A stretch of 25,385 nt of DNA from a virus. The notes beneath the pieces are model-generated. The model did no database searches, was not told the origin of the DNA, and was given only the letters and a program-made list of their open reading frames with translations. This document shows, one piece after another, positions 15,775 through 22,020 of the stretch; the first letter of the stretch is position 1; each line of letters begins with the position of its first letter. The position numbers and the translations under genes are program-made. The DNA lies in the IMG/VR virus record IMGVR_UViG_3300030105_000710, positions 1-25,385 of that record. One strand, given 5' to 3'.

Positions 15775-16152
15775 TTATTTACCCTCTAATTTTTTTAATT
15801 TGTTACTTTGACTTTTAATTTCATTATTTTCCAATCTCTTTTTTGGTCGGTCATCAATCAAGCAATTATTATCTTGTGCGTCTAGAAGTATGTTGCAACA
15901 AGCGATAACATTTCCCAAATGCGACGCTCCTGTTTCTGGATCGTTGTCTGCAACTTCTTTCCATTCTTGTATGTGTCTTAGCATTGCATTGATATAAACC
16001 ATTGCAGACACATCTTTTTCTCGCCAATTCCAAGCTCCGTATTTTTCTGCCCCGATTTGGTGAGCGGCGGCGGCTGCTTCTAACGCAATTTTTGGAATTA
16101 AACCTAACGACGGTTTTTGTTTTCCAAATTTAGTCTTGGGGTTTTCATCCAT
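15775..16152 (-). CDS. dATP/dGTP diphosphohydrolase N-terminal-like protein (DUF5664, MazG-related)
   Basis: 125 residues. It shows 'KPSLGLIPKIALEAAAAAHQ' then I-G-A-E-K-Y-G-A-W-N-W-R-E, followed by 'AMLRHIQEWKEVADNDPETG' and A-S-H-L-G-N-V-I-A-C-C-N-I-L-L-D. These are the landmarks of the dATP/dGTP diphosphohydrolase N-terminal family, all-helical nucleotide pyrophosphohydrolases related to MazG. Such enzymes alter dNTP pools during infection; relatives (MazZ) act in phages that replace adenine with diaminopurine, but the other Z-pathway genes are not in this window. The C-terminus is Lys/Asn-rich and variable. It is 2 nt downstream of the next replication gene. Confidence 0.75.
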   Translation of the reverse strand: MDENPKTKFGKQKPSLGLIPKIALEAAAAAHQIGAEKYGAWNWREKDVSAMVYINAMLRHIQEWKEVADNDPETGASHLGNVIACCNILLDAQDNNCLIDDRPKKRLENNEIKSQSNKLKKLEGK

Positions 16153-16154
16153 AA

Positions 16155-16730
16155 TTAGCTCATTGACCGGATTGAACTTGATATTGTTTTATCAAAATCT
16201 GATTTTTGCTGCTCTGTTAAATCTGCGTATCTCACCGCCGTATCTTTTTCCTTGCCACGCTTCATATGCTCTTCAAGGTGATCAGTTGCTATTCTCAAAG
16301 CTGCCTTTCTTTCGTTCAACATATTGCTGCAAACGTCAACAACTTCTGATCGGCTTGGCAACCACTTACATGAGCGGGTTAATTCGTCTACAGCGTAAAA
16401 CCCAATGTCCGGCGGCGTTTCATTAAAAATTGAAGTCACCGCCCGCACGAATATATTTTCATCTGCCATTTTGCGTTCTGGATATGATCCTATCAAAACC
16501 TCTGCTTGCCGCGCCGCCGTTTCTAAATCTGCCGGGATTAAAAGCCCCTCTAATTCGCTAACTATTTTTCTGCAATCAGACACGGATATTAACCGCGTCC
16601 ATTCGTCTACCCTTGTTCCAGCAACAGGTGTCAGCACAGATCTGTTTTGATATGCATTGGGTGCCTTTGTGAATTGCTTGGCAACCATGCCAGCCGCAGC
16701 TTTTTGCAATGCTAGTTTTGTTTCACTCAT
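16155..16730 (-). CDS. Probable helicase-loader-like replication protein
   Basis: 191 residues, helical. The central block 'AEVLIGSYPERKMADENIFV' then R-A-V-T-S-I-F-N-E-T-P-P-D-I-G-F-Y-A-V and 'SCKWLPSRSEVVDVC' resembles the small phage protein found after DUF1376 or O-like initiators, with 'LLxxYP ... PExxxxAV ... LxxYPPxV ... KWxPSxxEI'. In such places it usually supplies helicase-loader or replisome-organising function, which is inference by position and pattern. The start ATG overlaps the end of the DUF1376 gene by 4 nt (ATGA). Confidence 0.6.
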   Translation of the reverse strand: MSETKLALQKAAAGMVAKQFTKAPNAYQNRSVLTPVAGTRVDEWTRLISVSDCRKIVSELEGLLIPADLETAARQAEVLIGSYPERKMADENIFVRAVTSIFNETPPDIGFYAVDELTRSCKWLPSRSEVVDVCSNMLNERKAALRIATDHLEEHMKRGKEKDTAVRYADLTEQQKSDFDKTISSSIRSMS

Positions 16731-17599
16731 TTCAAAAACTCCAGATTATTTATTTGTTCTATCTCCCTAGCCTCTGATCTCAAATCGGCAAAGGCATCTT
16801 GCATTTTACTTGCCGAACTCTTTTCTGCTGGCTGCACGTGAGCAATATCATCATTCCAACATTCTCCATTTAACCACGTTGCTGGATGTTTGCAAAATTT
16901 CATGTCTGTCGTGACCTCCGCATACTTGATGGCAGAGTCTACCAATATCGTTGCAGCATCCATATCATCCAATTCGTTAAATGTTTTTAGTGCTTTCATG
17001 TAAGCATCTTCTGCTTTTTTCTTGCCGACCTTCCTTGGATATTCTGACCAGAAAGCATCGAATTTGAGCAATATATCTTCTTCTTTGTCCTGTCCTGTCC
17101 TGTCCTCTCCTGTGGACGCGTTACTAACGCGTGACGAACGCGTTACGCGCTTGTTTGTTTTCAACGCCTTACGGAACTTTTTCGAGCGCACTTTTCCGTC
17201 ACGTCTTTTAGTGTAACTTTTTTCTATTTCTAAATCACACCGTTTATGGCGTAACGTGTTAGTAACGCGTTTGAACATTGCAGTGACATTTTCAGACACG
17301 TTCAGCCAGTCCTCAAGCGTGATACCAAGGATACTTGCCAGAGCCTTATCGTGGCTTGGCAGAGGTCGCTCTGTGTTCATGTAGTGGTCTATAAGAAGGT
17401 TGTATGCGCCATGCTCAGCGAGTGTTAAATGGTAGGTGTCTTCACGGTAGTCTATTGGGTTTTTGGGATACCAGTCCATAGCATCAGTCCTTTCATACCA
17501 GTCCTTAAAAGTGGTGCGCGGCGGGCTGGACTGATGAAGGGCCACGTTGGGGATCAATCCGACGTTTTTTTCACCGCGCATTATATTAAAACTTTTCAT
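16727..17599 (-). CDS. DUF1376 (YdaU-type) replication protein
   Basis: 290 residues. The N-terminal domain is 'AMDWYPKNPIDYREDTYHLT' then L-A-E-H-G-A-Y-N-L-L-I-D-H-Y and 'ERPLPSHDKALASILGITLE' (about 40-100), the hallmark of DUF1376. Basic region 130-150 follows, then a low-complexity hinge encoded by the 17086-17148 tandem repeats. A second domain contains 'FDAFWSEYPRKVGKKKAEDA', a phage replication C-terminal pattern, and 'PATWLNGECWND'. Proteins of this architecture act as phage replication initiators. The gene carries two clusters of 11-bp repeats in its own coding sequence, as the lambda O gene carries the lambda origin. Neighbours are a helicase-loader-like gene and nucleotide-metabolism gene. 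Confidence 0.85.
   Translation of the reverse strand: MKSFNIMRGEKNVGLIPNVALHQSSPPRTTFKDWYERTDAMDWYPKNPIDYREDTYHLTLAEHGAYNLLIDHYMNTERPLPSHDKALASILGITLEDWLNVSENVTAMFKRVTNTLRHKRCDLEIEKSYTKRRDGKVRSKKFRKALKTNKRVTRSSRVSNASTGEDRTGQDKEEDILLKFDAFWSEYPRKVGKKKAEDAYMKALKTFNELDDMDAATILVDSAIKYAEVTTDMKFCKHPATWLNGECWNDDIAHVQPAEKSSASKMQDAFADLRSEAREIEQINNLEFLK
17086..17148. repeat. Tandem 5-bp and 11-bp direct repeats in the DUF1376 gene (candidate origin iterons)
   Basis: Four TGTCC units plus TCTCC and TGTGG fill 17086-17115. They pass directly into three 11-bp units starting ACGCGT at 17116, 17127 and 17138 (ACGCGTTACTA, ACGCGTGACGA, ACGCGTTACGC). Neither 5 nor 11 is a multiple of 3, so the repeats are read in different frames and are not a protein repeat. 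This points to DNA-level selection, such as initiator-binding iterons, or to slippage for the 5-bp part. Confidence 0.6.
17254..17275. repeat. Second pair of 11-bp repeats (ACGTGTTAGTA / ACGCGTTTGAA)
   Basis: Two more units of the ACGCGT-type repeat at 11-bp spacing (17254 and 17265), 116 bp from the last unit of the first cluster and inside the same replication gene. They support the idea of a two-cluster iteron site. Confidence 0.45.
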
Positions 17600-17601
17600 G
17601 G

Positions 17602-18093
17602 TTAAAAGTCAATCGCAGTGATTGGGTGTGACGACGCAATTACTGTATCAGGGCATTTACGGACATCAACAGCCACAAAGTAGGTGCCGTCACCGTTAGG
17701 GGTTTTCTTTAAGCCCAAGCTGTCCTTATCTCGTATTAGTATGGCGCGAAACTTATTTAAGTCTACCAACAACCACCTACAAATTTTGTCTTCCTCAATA
17801 TGACCATAAAATAGCCAATCGCCCCAACCATCCACAATCTTTGAAAGTTCTGTCGTTACCCCCGTATCCCGTTGTGTGCGGATCGTAAAGTCCCAAGGGT
17901 ATATTTCAGCATATCCTGGGCGGCGTAACCTGCAAGCGATAGTGACATTTTTCCCCATAACTACAACAAAGTCGGCGGCTTCTTTTGTATCAACCTCGAA
18001 AGAAGAAACATTTAAAAGGTGAGGGCCAATAATTTCTTTTGCCGCGTCTATAAATTTATCTGACCAGATACGGTCTGTTTTATAATCTGGCAT
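17602..18093 (-). CDS. Conserved phage protein of unknown function
   Basis: 163 residues from ATG 18093, which overlaps the stop of the methyltransferase gene as TGATG; a TTG three bases earlier is less likely. The sequence has 'FEVDTKEAADFVVVMGKNVT' then I-A-C-R-L-R-R-P-G-Y, 'WDFTIRTQRDTGVTTELSKI' then V-D-G-W-G-D-W-L-F-Y-G-H, and 'RWLLVDLNKFRAIL'. I recall this pattern from many phage replication regions, where it is annotated only as hypothetical. The strand-turn with conserved Asp, Arg-rich strand and G-W-G-D-W-L-F-Y could be a nuclease-like fold, but no catalytic set is clear. It sits between the adenine methyltransferase and the DUF1376 gene. Confidence 0.75.
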   Translation of the reverse strand: MPDYKTDRIWSDKFIDAAKEIIGPHLLNVSSFEVDTKEAADFVVVMGKNVTIACRLRRPGYAEIYPWDFTIRTQRDTGVTTELSKIVDGWGDWLFYGHIEEDKICRWLLVDLNKFRAILIRDKDSLGLKKTPNGDGTYFVAVDVRKCPDTVIASSHPITAIDF

Positions 18094-19100
18094 CAATCAT
18101 CATCCTCAAACCTATTAACTTCATTTCCAAAGCCATCAAAGCCGGGGCGGGCCTCACGGGAAAACATCTCTATCCGTGGTTCGTCACAAACCCGACTTAC
18201 AACGTCATAAAAATCATCCGGCTTTCGGCTATGCTCTCGGCGGGGTGCGTCAAAGCAACAAAATAATTGCTTAGTATCTCTGAATTTAGGCGTCCCCTTC
18301 CGGGCATAAAGCACAAACTCACAATTAAATTGCGGCAAGCCTACTGGTTGATACCCACCTGCCTTATGCCAAACAAAGGTGCAAACATATTTAAACCCCC
18401 ATGAATCTAACAAATGAAACGCCATTGGAAGAAATTTGTGTGTTGCCCAAAGAAACATGTGGCAATCATCAGCGGCAGGAATATCAATAGCAGAAAGCTC
18501 ATCCTCATTCATTGTTGGATAATCAAGTTCTGCCTGATTAGGCCGTACATCCCTAGCTATTTTCTTCATCGGCCACGGTGGGTCTATAACAATGCAATGA
18601 TATTTGCGCTCAATCACGGGAAGGGTTTCATTTTCCGCTTTAAGAGCCTCATTTTCTTGTTGTCGCTTTTCTTTTTCGTTGTCCTGAATAACTTTGGTCG
18701 TTGTTATGGCTTTTTTATCAGTGCTTTTTTCATCAATAACAGCGTCAAGGGCTTCTTCAGGAATAATCCCCGCTATTTGCTGCCATTGACTGGACTCCTT
18801 GCGGGTAATTCCCAATTCATCTAGGGTTGGTGTATCATCAATAACCTGTTCTTTTTTGGTACGGGTTTTTTCCGGCCTTCCTCCTTCCGCTCTTTCTGTT
18901 TCTTCAAGCATTTGACCTATGCGGTGTTCGGCCCTGAATTTAATTTTGCCCGCCCAAATAGCCATGTCATTATCATTTGCCTGACGCGCATAGGCCCGCA
19001 TAGCCTCTGCCTTATCCCGAATATCTTTTACCTCATCAACAGAGTGTGCCGCCTGGAGTGCCTGCCGCGCTGCCTCGTATTTTACTAGATCATGTGACAT
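18093..19100 (-). CDS. MT-A70 family DNA N6-adenine methyltransferase with N-terminal helical domain
   Basis: 335 residues. The C-terminal half is an MT-A70 domain: catalytic DPPW at 173-176 ('CIVIDPPWPMKK'), 'ADDCHMFLWATHKFLPMAFH' and the closing 'REHSRKPDDFYDVV' followed by R-V-C-D-E-P-R-I-E-M-F-S-R, where 'RKPD' and 'RIEMFSR' are typical. It would methylate adenine N6 in DNA. The N-terminal 140 residues ('LVKYEAARQALQAAHSVDEV', 'RAEHRIGQMLEETERAEGGR', 'TLDELGITRKESSQWQQIAG') form a helical DNA-binding-like domain often found beside or fused to phage MT-A70 enzymes. A charged hinge (140-162) links the parts. Protection from host restriction is the likely use. The stop overlaps the next gene by TGATG. 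Confidence 0.9.
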   Translation of the reverse strand: MSHDLVKYEAARQALQAAHSVDEVKDIRDKAEAMRAYARQANDNDMAIWAGKIKFRAEHRIGQMLEETERAEGGRPEKTRTKKEQVIDDTPTLDELGITRKESSQWQQIAGIIPEEALDAVIDEKSTDKKAITTTKVIQDNEKEKRQQENEALKAENETLPVIERKYHCIVIDPPWPMKKIARDVRPNQAELDYPTMNEDELSAIDIPAADDCHMFLWATHKFLPMAFHLLDSWGFKYVCTFVWHKAGGYQPVGLPQFNCEFVLYARKGTPKFRDTKQLFCCFDAPRREHSRKPDDFYDVVSRVCDEPRIEMFSREARPGFDGFGNEVNRFEDDD

Positions 19101-19111
19101 ATTTTATTTTC

Positions 19112-19288
19112 CTATTTTTGCATCGTAAAAGCTATTTGGTATTCAAATTCCGCTAATTCTCTGCATTTTGGACAGATGTCTATAGTAGCTAAAATTTTAA
19201 TTTCTCGATCATCTTGATAACGAGTAGAAATAATTTGTGTTTTTTCTGGCAACATTACTTTGCCGCTGCCGCCGCAAACATTACACAT
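19112..19288 (-). CDS. Small zinc-ribbon protein (58 residues)
   Basis: It starts MCNVCGGSGKVMLPEK, a DnaJ-like C-x2-C-x-G-x-G knuckle, and has a second pair D-I-C-P-K-C-R near residue 37-43, so a four-Cys zinc ribbon is expected. The rest is beta-rich and polar. ATG 19288 overlaps the TAA of a 31-codon ORF as TAATG. It precedes the methyltransferase by 11 nt. The role is unknown; many phages have such small C4 proteins in early regions. Confidence 0.7.
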   Translation of the reverse strand: MCNVCGGSGKVMLPEKTQIISTRYQDDREIKILATIDICPKCRELAEFEYQIAFTMQK

Positions 19289-19383
19289 TACGTCCTACCT
19301 ACAAATATTGTAGGTGCTGTTTTTGGCGTTTTGTAAAAATCCTTTTTGTTGCGTTTAAATTTTTGAAAGTCACGTTTTGTCAC
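19288..19383 (-). CDS. Possible 31-residue basic peptide (GTG start)
   Basis: Reading from GTG at 19383 gives (V)TKRDFQKFKRNKKDFYKTP followed by K-T-A-P-T-I-F-V-G-R-T. It overlaps the end of the upstream 69-residue gene by 14 nt, and its TAA overlaps the ATG of the zinc-ribbon gene. The position exactly bridging two genes, and the basic/aromatic composition resembling a phage 'RDFYxTP' opening, favour translation. The non-ATG start and short length leave doubt. Confidence 0.4.
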   Translation of the reverse strand: MTKRDFQKFKRNKKDFYKTPKTAPTIFVGRT

Positions 19384-19579
19384 AGCATAACTCCGCTTTT
19401 AATAAATCGGTCATGCATTTTCGCAAAGCACGTTGGTGCGCTAGTTTAGTTCCATCAATTGCGTTCTGCCGTCTTTTAACAGCCATAGAGTGCGCTTTCA
19501 TAAGTTTTTGGTAGGAACGTGACGCATTTGACTTAAATGTGTTTGTACGTTGCCCTAAACGCTTTGTAGTTTTTTCCAT
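19370..19579 (-). CDS. Small basic protein of unknown function (69 residues)
   Basis: Arg/Lys/Ala-rich helix: 'KRLGQRTNTFKSNASRSYQK', 'MAVKRRQNAIDGTKLAHQRA' and a terminal helix ending C-C-D-K-T. No family recognised. The ATG at 19579 has GGAG at 7-nt spacing upstream and is 4 nt from the VRR-NUC gene stop. Highly charged helices suggest DNA binding or host-protein interaction, without proof. Confidence 0.6.
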   Translation of the reverse strand: MEKTTKRLGQRTNTFKSNASRSYQKLMKAHSMAVKRRQNAIDGTKLAHQRALRKCMTDLLKAELCCDKT

Positions 19580-19583
19580 TAAA

Positions 19584-19919
19584 TTACTCCATTTTTTGTA
19601 AAAGCTCTTGCACGTCCTCTACAGATCGTGCCGTAAATACATCGCCGCCAGCTTTGGCAATTTGTTCATGCACCTCTTTTTGTCTGCGTGAAAGGTAACC
19701 GCCTTCTTTTTTAACTTCAATCCAAATAGTCTTGCCTTTGTGTAATATTAGGATGTCTGGCACTCCTGCCTTCAGCCCCATTTTTTTACTATTTGACGCC
19801 GCTATTATTGTCTTGCTGGGAATCGGATTAATAGCTGTCCAAAAAGAATCGGCTAATAAAACTATGTCCAAATATTGCTTTATCTGCCGTTGGATTTGAT
19901 TTTCTGTGAGTTTAGACAT
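19584..19919 (-). CDS. VRR-NUC domain nuclease
   Basis: 111 residues from ATG 19919 (a TTG just upstream is less likely). The VRR-NUC fold of the PD-(D/E)xK nucleases is visible: N-terminal helix 'TENQIQRQIKQYLDIVLLAD', then 'GLKAGVPDILILHKGKTIWI' with the catalytic Asp, followed by E-V-K-K-E-G-G-Y-L-S-R-R-Q-K (E-x-K motif and R-x-x-Q), and 'ARSVEDVQELL' at the end. Phage stand-alone VRR-NUC proteins probably act on recombination or replication junctions. The HTH gene end overlaps its start by 8 nt. Confidence 0.9.
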   Translation of the reverse strand: MSKLTENQIQRQIKQYLDIVLLADSFWTAINPIPSKTIIAASNSKKMGLKAGVPDILILHKGKTIWIEVKKEGGYLSRRQKEVHEQIAKAGGDVFTARSVEDVQELLQKME

Positions 19920-20103
19920 CAAAAAAATCTGCCAAGTCTAAAATGATGCCTTTCGATTCAGCTAAATTAATAACGCGCACCGCAAATTTGTTGGGCACGC
20001 CCGTTTTCTTCCACTTGGATATGTGGACAGCAGACACATTAAGTGATTCGGCAATGTCCTTTGTCCTTCCCATTTGAACTAAAAACTTTTTATGTAAGTG
20101 CAT
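19912..20103 (-). CDS. Cro/CI-like helix-turn-helix regulator
   Basis: 63 residues with one helix-turn-helix, 'RTKDIAESLNVSAVHISKWK' (about 13-32) then K-T-G-V-P-N-K-F-A-V-R-V-I. This is the Cro/YdaS-like length and layout. It should bind the palindromes at 20122-20136 and 20177-20191, just upstream, to control the divergent early operon; this is inferred from position. AAGGA lies about 9 nt before the first ATG. A shorter start at Met11 would leave the HTH intact. Confidence 0.7.
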   Translation of the reverse strand: MHLHKKFLVQMGRTKDIAESLNVSAVHISKWKKTGVPNKFAVRVINLAESKGIILDLADFFDV

Positions 20104-20121
20104 ATTTTTTTTTCCTTATAC

Positions 20122-20136
20122 AGTAATTTAATTACT
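20122..20136. promoter_or_regulatory. 15-bp palindrome, candidate operator
   Basis: AGTAATTTAATTACT, two perfect 7-bp arms around one base, 19 bp upstream of the HTH gene start and in the divergent gap. Size and placement fit a Cro-type operator. The region is AT-rich, so chance is not negligible. Confidence 0.5.
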
Positions 20137-20155
20137 AATTAATGCAATTTAATTC

Positions 20156-20191
20156 TTTACACAAGGTAAAATTTCGTTTATTGTTAATAAA
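20156..20191 (+). promoter_or_regulatory. Rightward early promoter with overlapping palindrome
   Basis: TTTACA (20156-20161), 17-bp spacer and TATTGT (20179-20184) form a fair sigma70 promoter for the rightward operon. A second 15-bp palindrome, TTTATT-GTT-AATAAA (20177-20191), covers the -10 element, so a bound repressor would block it. GGGAG (20209-20213) serves the first gene. Confidence 0.55.
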
Positions 20192-20222
20192 TAAACAAAA
20201 CACAAATTGGGAGTATTTTAAA

Positions 20223-20363
20223 ATGACACGCACCGAAGCAGAAAAACTAGGCTGGACATTCAAAGGCTCAGACAAAGACACCACCGCAGAGAAGGGTCGC
20301 TTGATCCACATGGGGCCGCTGGCCTTTGTCCTTAAACTAATCTCGATGGTGGAGACAGTATAA
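20223..20363 (+). CDS. Small early protein (46 residues)
   Basis: First gene of the rightward operon. The ATG at 20223 is preceded by GGGAG at 9 nt; an upstream ATG at 20142 lies ahead of the promoter and is unlikely. The peptide starts MTRTEAEKLGWTFKGSDKDT and ends in a hydrophobic helix with 'LAFVLKLISMVETV'. The 'EAEKLGWTF ... EKG' opening recurs in small phage proteins of unknown role. TAATG overlap with the next gene. Confidence 0.65.
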   Translation: MTRTEAEKLGWTFKGSDKDTTAEKGRLIHMGPLAFVLKLISMVETV

Positions 20364-20602
20364 TGGATGTCACATTCACATATATGTTTGGCTCAAACGA
20401 GCTTCTCATAGAAGCCACCGTAGATTCCGACGGCGTTGAGTTTACAGAAGTCACCATCACAAATGGTTGCAGCTTTGTAGACTTTGACTTTGACGGCTTG
20501 TCCATCCAGCGTAGGACAATGAATGCCTTGGCGGTGCCAGTTTATGAAAGTCTGGAAGACGCTCTTATTGAAGCAGCTTTCGCAGCCGCCGACGCAGCAT
20601 AA
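20363..20602 (+). CDS. Small early protein, unknown function (79 residues), with in-frame sense sequence after its stop
   Basis: Beta-rich, starts MDVTFTYMFGSNELLIEATV, then D-G-V-E-F-T-E-V-T-I and ends 'EDALIEAAFAAADAA'. No family assigned, although such 'VxFxYxxGxxxxVxATV' small proteins are common in phage early operons. After the TAA the same frame stays open for 23 codons, D-P-D-D-D-W-G-L-S-D-Y-L-R-D-Q-Q-T-D, and ends in TGA overlapping the next ATG (ATGA). That tail reads like protein, so the TAA may be a recent nonsense change or a readthrough point. Confidence 0.65.
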   Translation: MDVTFTYMFGSNELLIEATVDSDGVEFTEVTITNGCSFVDFDFDGLSIQRRTMNALAVPVYESLEDALIEAAFAAADAA

Positions 20603-20670
20603 GACCCTGACGACGATTGGGGTCTTAGTGATTATCTCCGCGACCAACAAACTGACAGGGAGTCCAGCAA

Positions 20671-20832
20671 ATGAAAGACCTCTGCGAATGGATTGAGAAC
20701 TTTGACAAGGTCTACAACAGACTTTGTGATGCGGGTATGACCTGCAAAGACGCAGCCTCGATAGCGGAATTTTCCGCACGGCATGAAGCCGAAAACAAGG
20801 GAGAAGAAAATGACTACGCCATCCAAGAATAA
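20671..20832 (+). CDS. Small early protein (53 residues)
   Basis: Starts MKDLCEWIENFDKVYNRLCD, continues 'AGMTCKDAASIAEFSARHEA' and ends N-D-Y-A-I-Q-E. It is mostly amphipathic helix and acidic. Its start overlaps the in-frame extension of the preceding ORF by ATGA (20671-20674), with AGGGAG about 10 nt upstream, and its end overlaps the ERF gene by 23 nt. No family recognised. Tight packing and protein-like composition support it. Confidence 0.6.
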   Translation: MKDLCEWIENFDKVYNRLCDAGMTCKDAASIAEFSARHEAENKGEENDYAIQE

Positions 20833-21397
20833 AAACATCGACGAGGCTTTCGTTGCCGCACAGAAGCTAATCGGCGGTGCGCGGAAGACTGCTACCAACC
20901 CGCACTTCAAATCTAAGTACGCAAACCTTGAAGAAGTCCTGAAGGCTTGCTCTGACATCCTGAATGACCATGACATCCATATCACTCAGCCTACCATGCA
21001 GGAAGACAACAAATTCTTTGTCCGTACCATCCTGACGCACACTTCTGGCGAGACGATGGAAGACTATGGCGTTCCGATCCTTGGCTGGGAAGACGCAAAG
21101 AATGCAGCACAGGTTTTTATTGCCGGACAGACTTATGCGAGACGAGGCGGATTGTCTTCATTAGTAGGAATTGCTCCTGCCGATGACGATGGCGAGAGCC
21201 TAACCCAAGCCGCACCTCCGAAGTCCGATAAGATCAGCGCACAACAAGCCGTGCAGCTTAATGACCTAGCCGCCGAGGTCGGTGCCGATAAGGGTAAATT
21301 CTGCGCTTATCTTGGGGTTAAATCTTTTGAGGAAATCAACGCACAACAATTTAGCACTGCAAAGGCTGCGCTTGAAAAAAAACGGGCAACAGAATAA
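20810..21397 (+). CDS. erf: ERF-family single-strand annealing protein
   Basis: 195 residues from ATG 20810, chosen because AAGGGAG (20797-20803) lies 6 nt upstream; 20783 has no such site. Landmarks of the ERF superfamily: 'KTATNPHFKSKYANLEEVLK', then 'ILNDHDIHITQPTMQEDNKF', 'TILTHTSGETMEDYGVPI' and 'AAQVFIAGQTYARRGGLSSL' followed by V-G-I-A-P-A-D-D-D-G. A C-terminal helical domain ends K-A-A-L-E-K-K-R. It anneals complementary ssDNA, working with the YqaJ exonuclease encoded next; the stop overlaps that start as TAATG. Confidence 0.93.
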   Translation: MTTPSKNKNIDEAFVAAQKLIGGARKTATNPHFKSKYANLEEVLKACSDILNDHDIHITQPTMQEDNKFFVRTILTHTSGETMEDYGVPILGWEDAKNAAQVFIAGQTYARRGGLSSLVGIAPADDDGESLTQAAPPKSDKISAQQAVQLNDLAAEVGADKGKFCAYLGVKSFEEINAQQFSTAKAALEKKRATE

Positions 21398-22020
21398 TGG
21401 ATAATATTATTCAAGGGTCTAGTAGCTGGTTTGAGGCGCGTCGTGGCAAAGTAACCGCTTCACGGGTTGCAGACGTTATCGCCAAAACAAAGTCGGGATG
21501 GGGCGCGTCCAGAGGCAACTATGAGGCTCAGTTGATTGCTGAGATATTGACAGGCCAAGTTGCCGACAGCTTTACAAATGCCGCGATGGAATGGGGTACT
21601 GCTACTGAGCCACAAGCTCGAAAGGCTTACGAGTTTCTCAAAGACGTAGAGGTTGAGGAAATCGGTTTTGTAGACCATCTAATAATTAACGGCACAGGTG
21701 CAAGTCCTGACGGCTTGGTCGGTGATGCCGGGATGCTTGAAATCAAGGCTCCGAATACCAAAACTCATATTGAAACGCTATTGAGCCAGAAGGTGCCCAA
21801 AATTTATGACCACCAAATGCAGTGGCAAATGGCATGTGCTGGTAAGGATCGTCTCTGGACGGATTTTGTGTCCTTTGACCCTCGGCTGCCGCAGCATTTA
21901 AATATGTTTCTCCAACGGGTCGAGCGTAACAGTGAGCGCATTGCCGAGCTTGAAGGCATTGTGTCAGATTTTATTGCCGAGATGCACGTTAAGATTAAGG
22001 CGTTGGGTGACTTATCATGA
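21397..22020 (+). CDS. YqaJ-type (lambda exonuclease-like) recombination nuclease
   Basis: 207 residues. The core is clear: 'GSSSWFEARRGKVTASRVAD' (7-26), 'EWGTATEPQARKAYE' (65-79), the catalytic strand 'GASPDGLVGDAGMLEIKAPN' (101-120) with Asp105, Glu115 and Lys117, and 'DHQMQWQMACAG' (138-149) with the conserved Gln residues. It degrades one strand of duplex DNA to give ssDNA for the ERF protein; the two genes form a Red-like pair. TAATG overlap upstream, ATGA overlap with ninB downstream. Confidence 0.95.
   Translation: MDNIIQGSSSWFEARRGKVTASRVADVIAKTKSGWGASRGNYEAQLIAEILTGQVADSFTNAAMEWGTATEPQARKAYEFLKDVEVEEIGFVDHLIINGTGASPDGLVGDAGMLEIKAPNTKTHIETLLSQKVPKIYDHQMQWQMACAGKDRLWTDFVSFDPRLPQHLNMFLQRVERNSERIAELEGIVSDFIAEMHVKIKALGDLS

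Noticed and set aside
20113-20120. TATAAG as -10 of the leftward HTH gene
   Set aside because: Transcription would start inside or after the AAGGA ribosome-binding site, leaving almost no leader, and there is no -35 at the right distance.
20142-20222. Upstream ATG 20142 for the first early gene
   Set aside because: It lies before the TTTACA/TATTGT promoter and its -10 palindrome, and it lacks a Shine-Dalgarno; 20223 has GGGAG at 9 nt.
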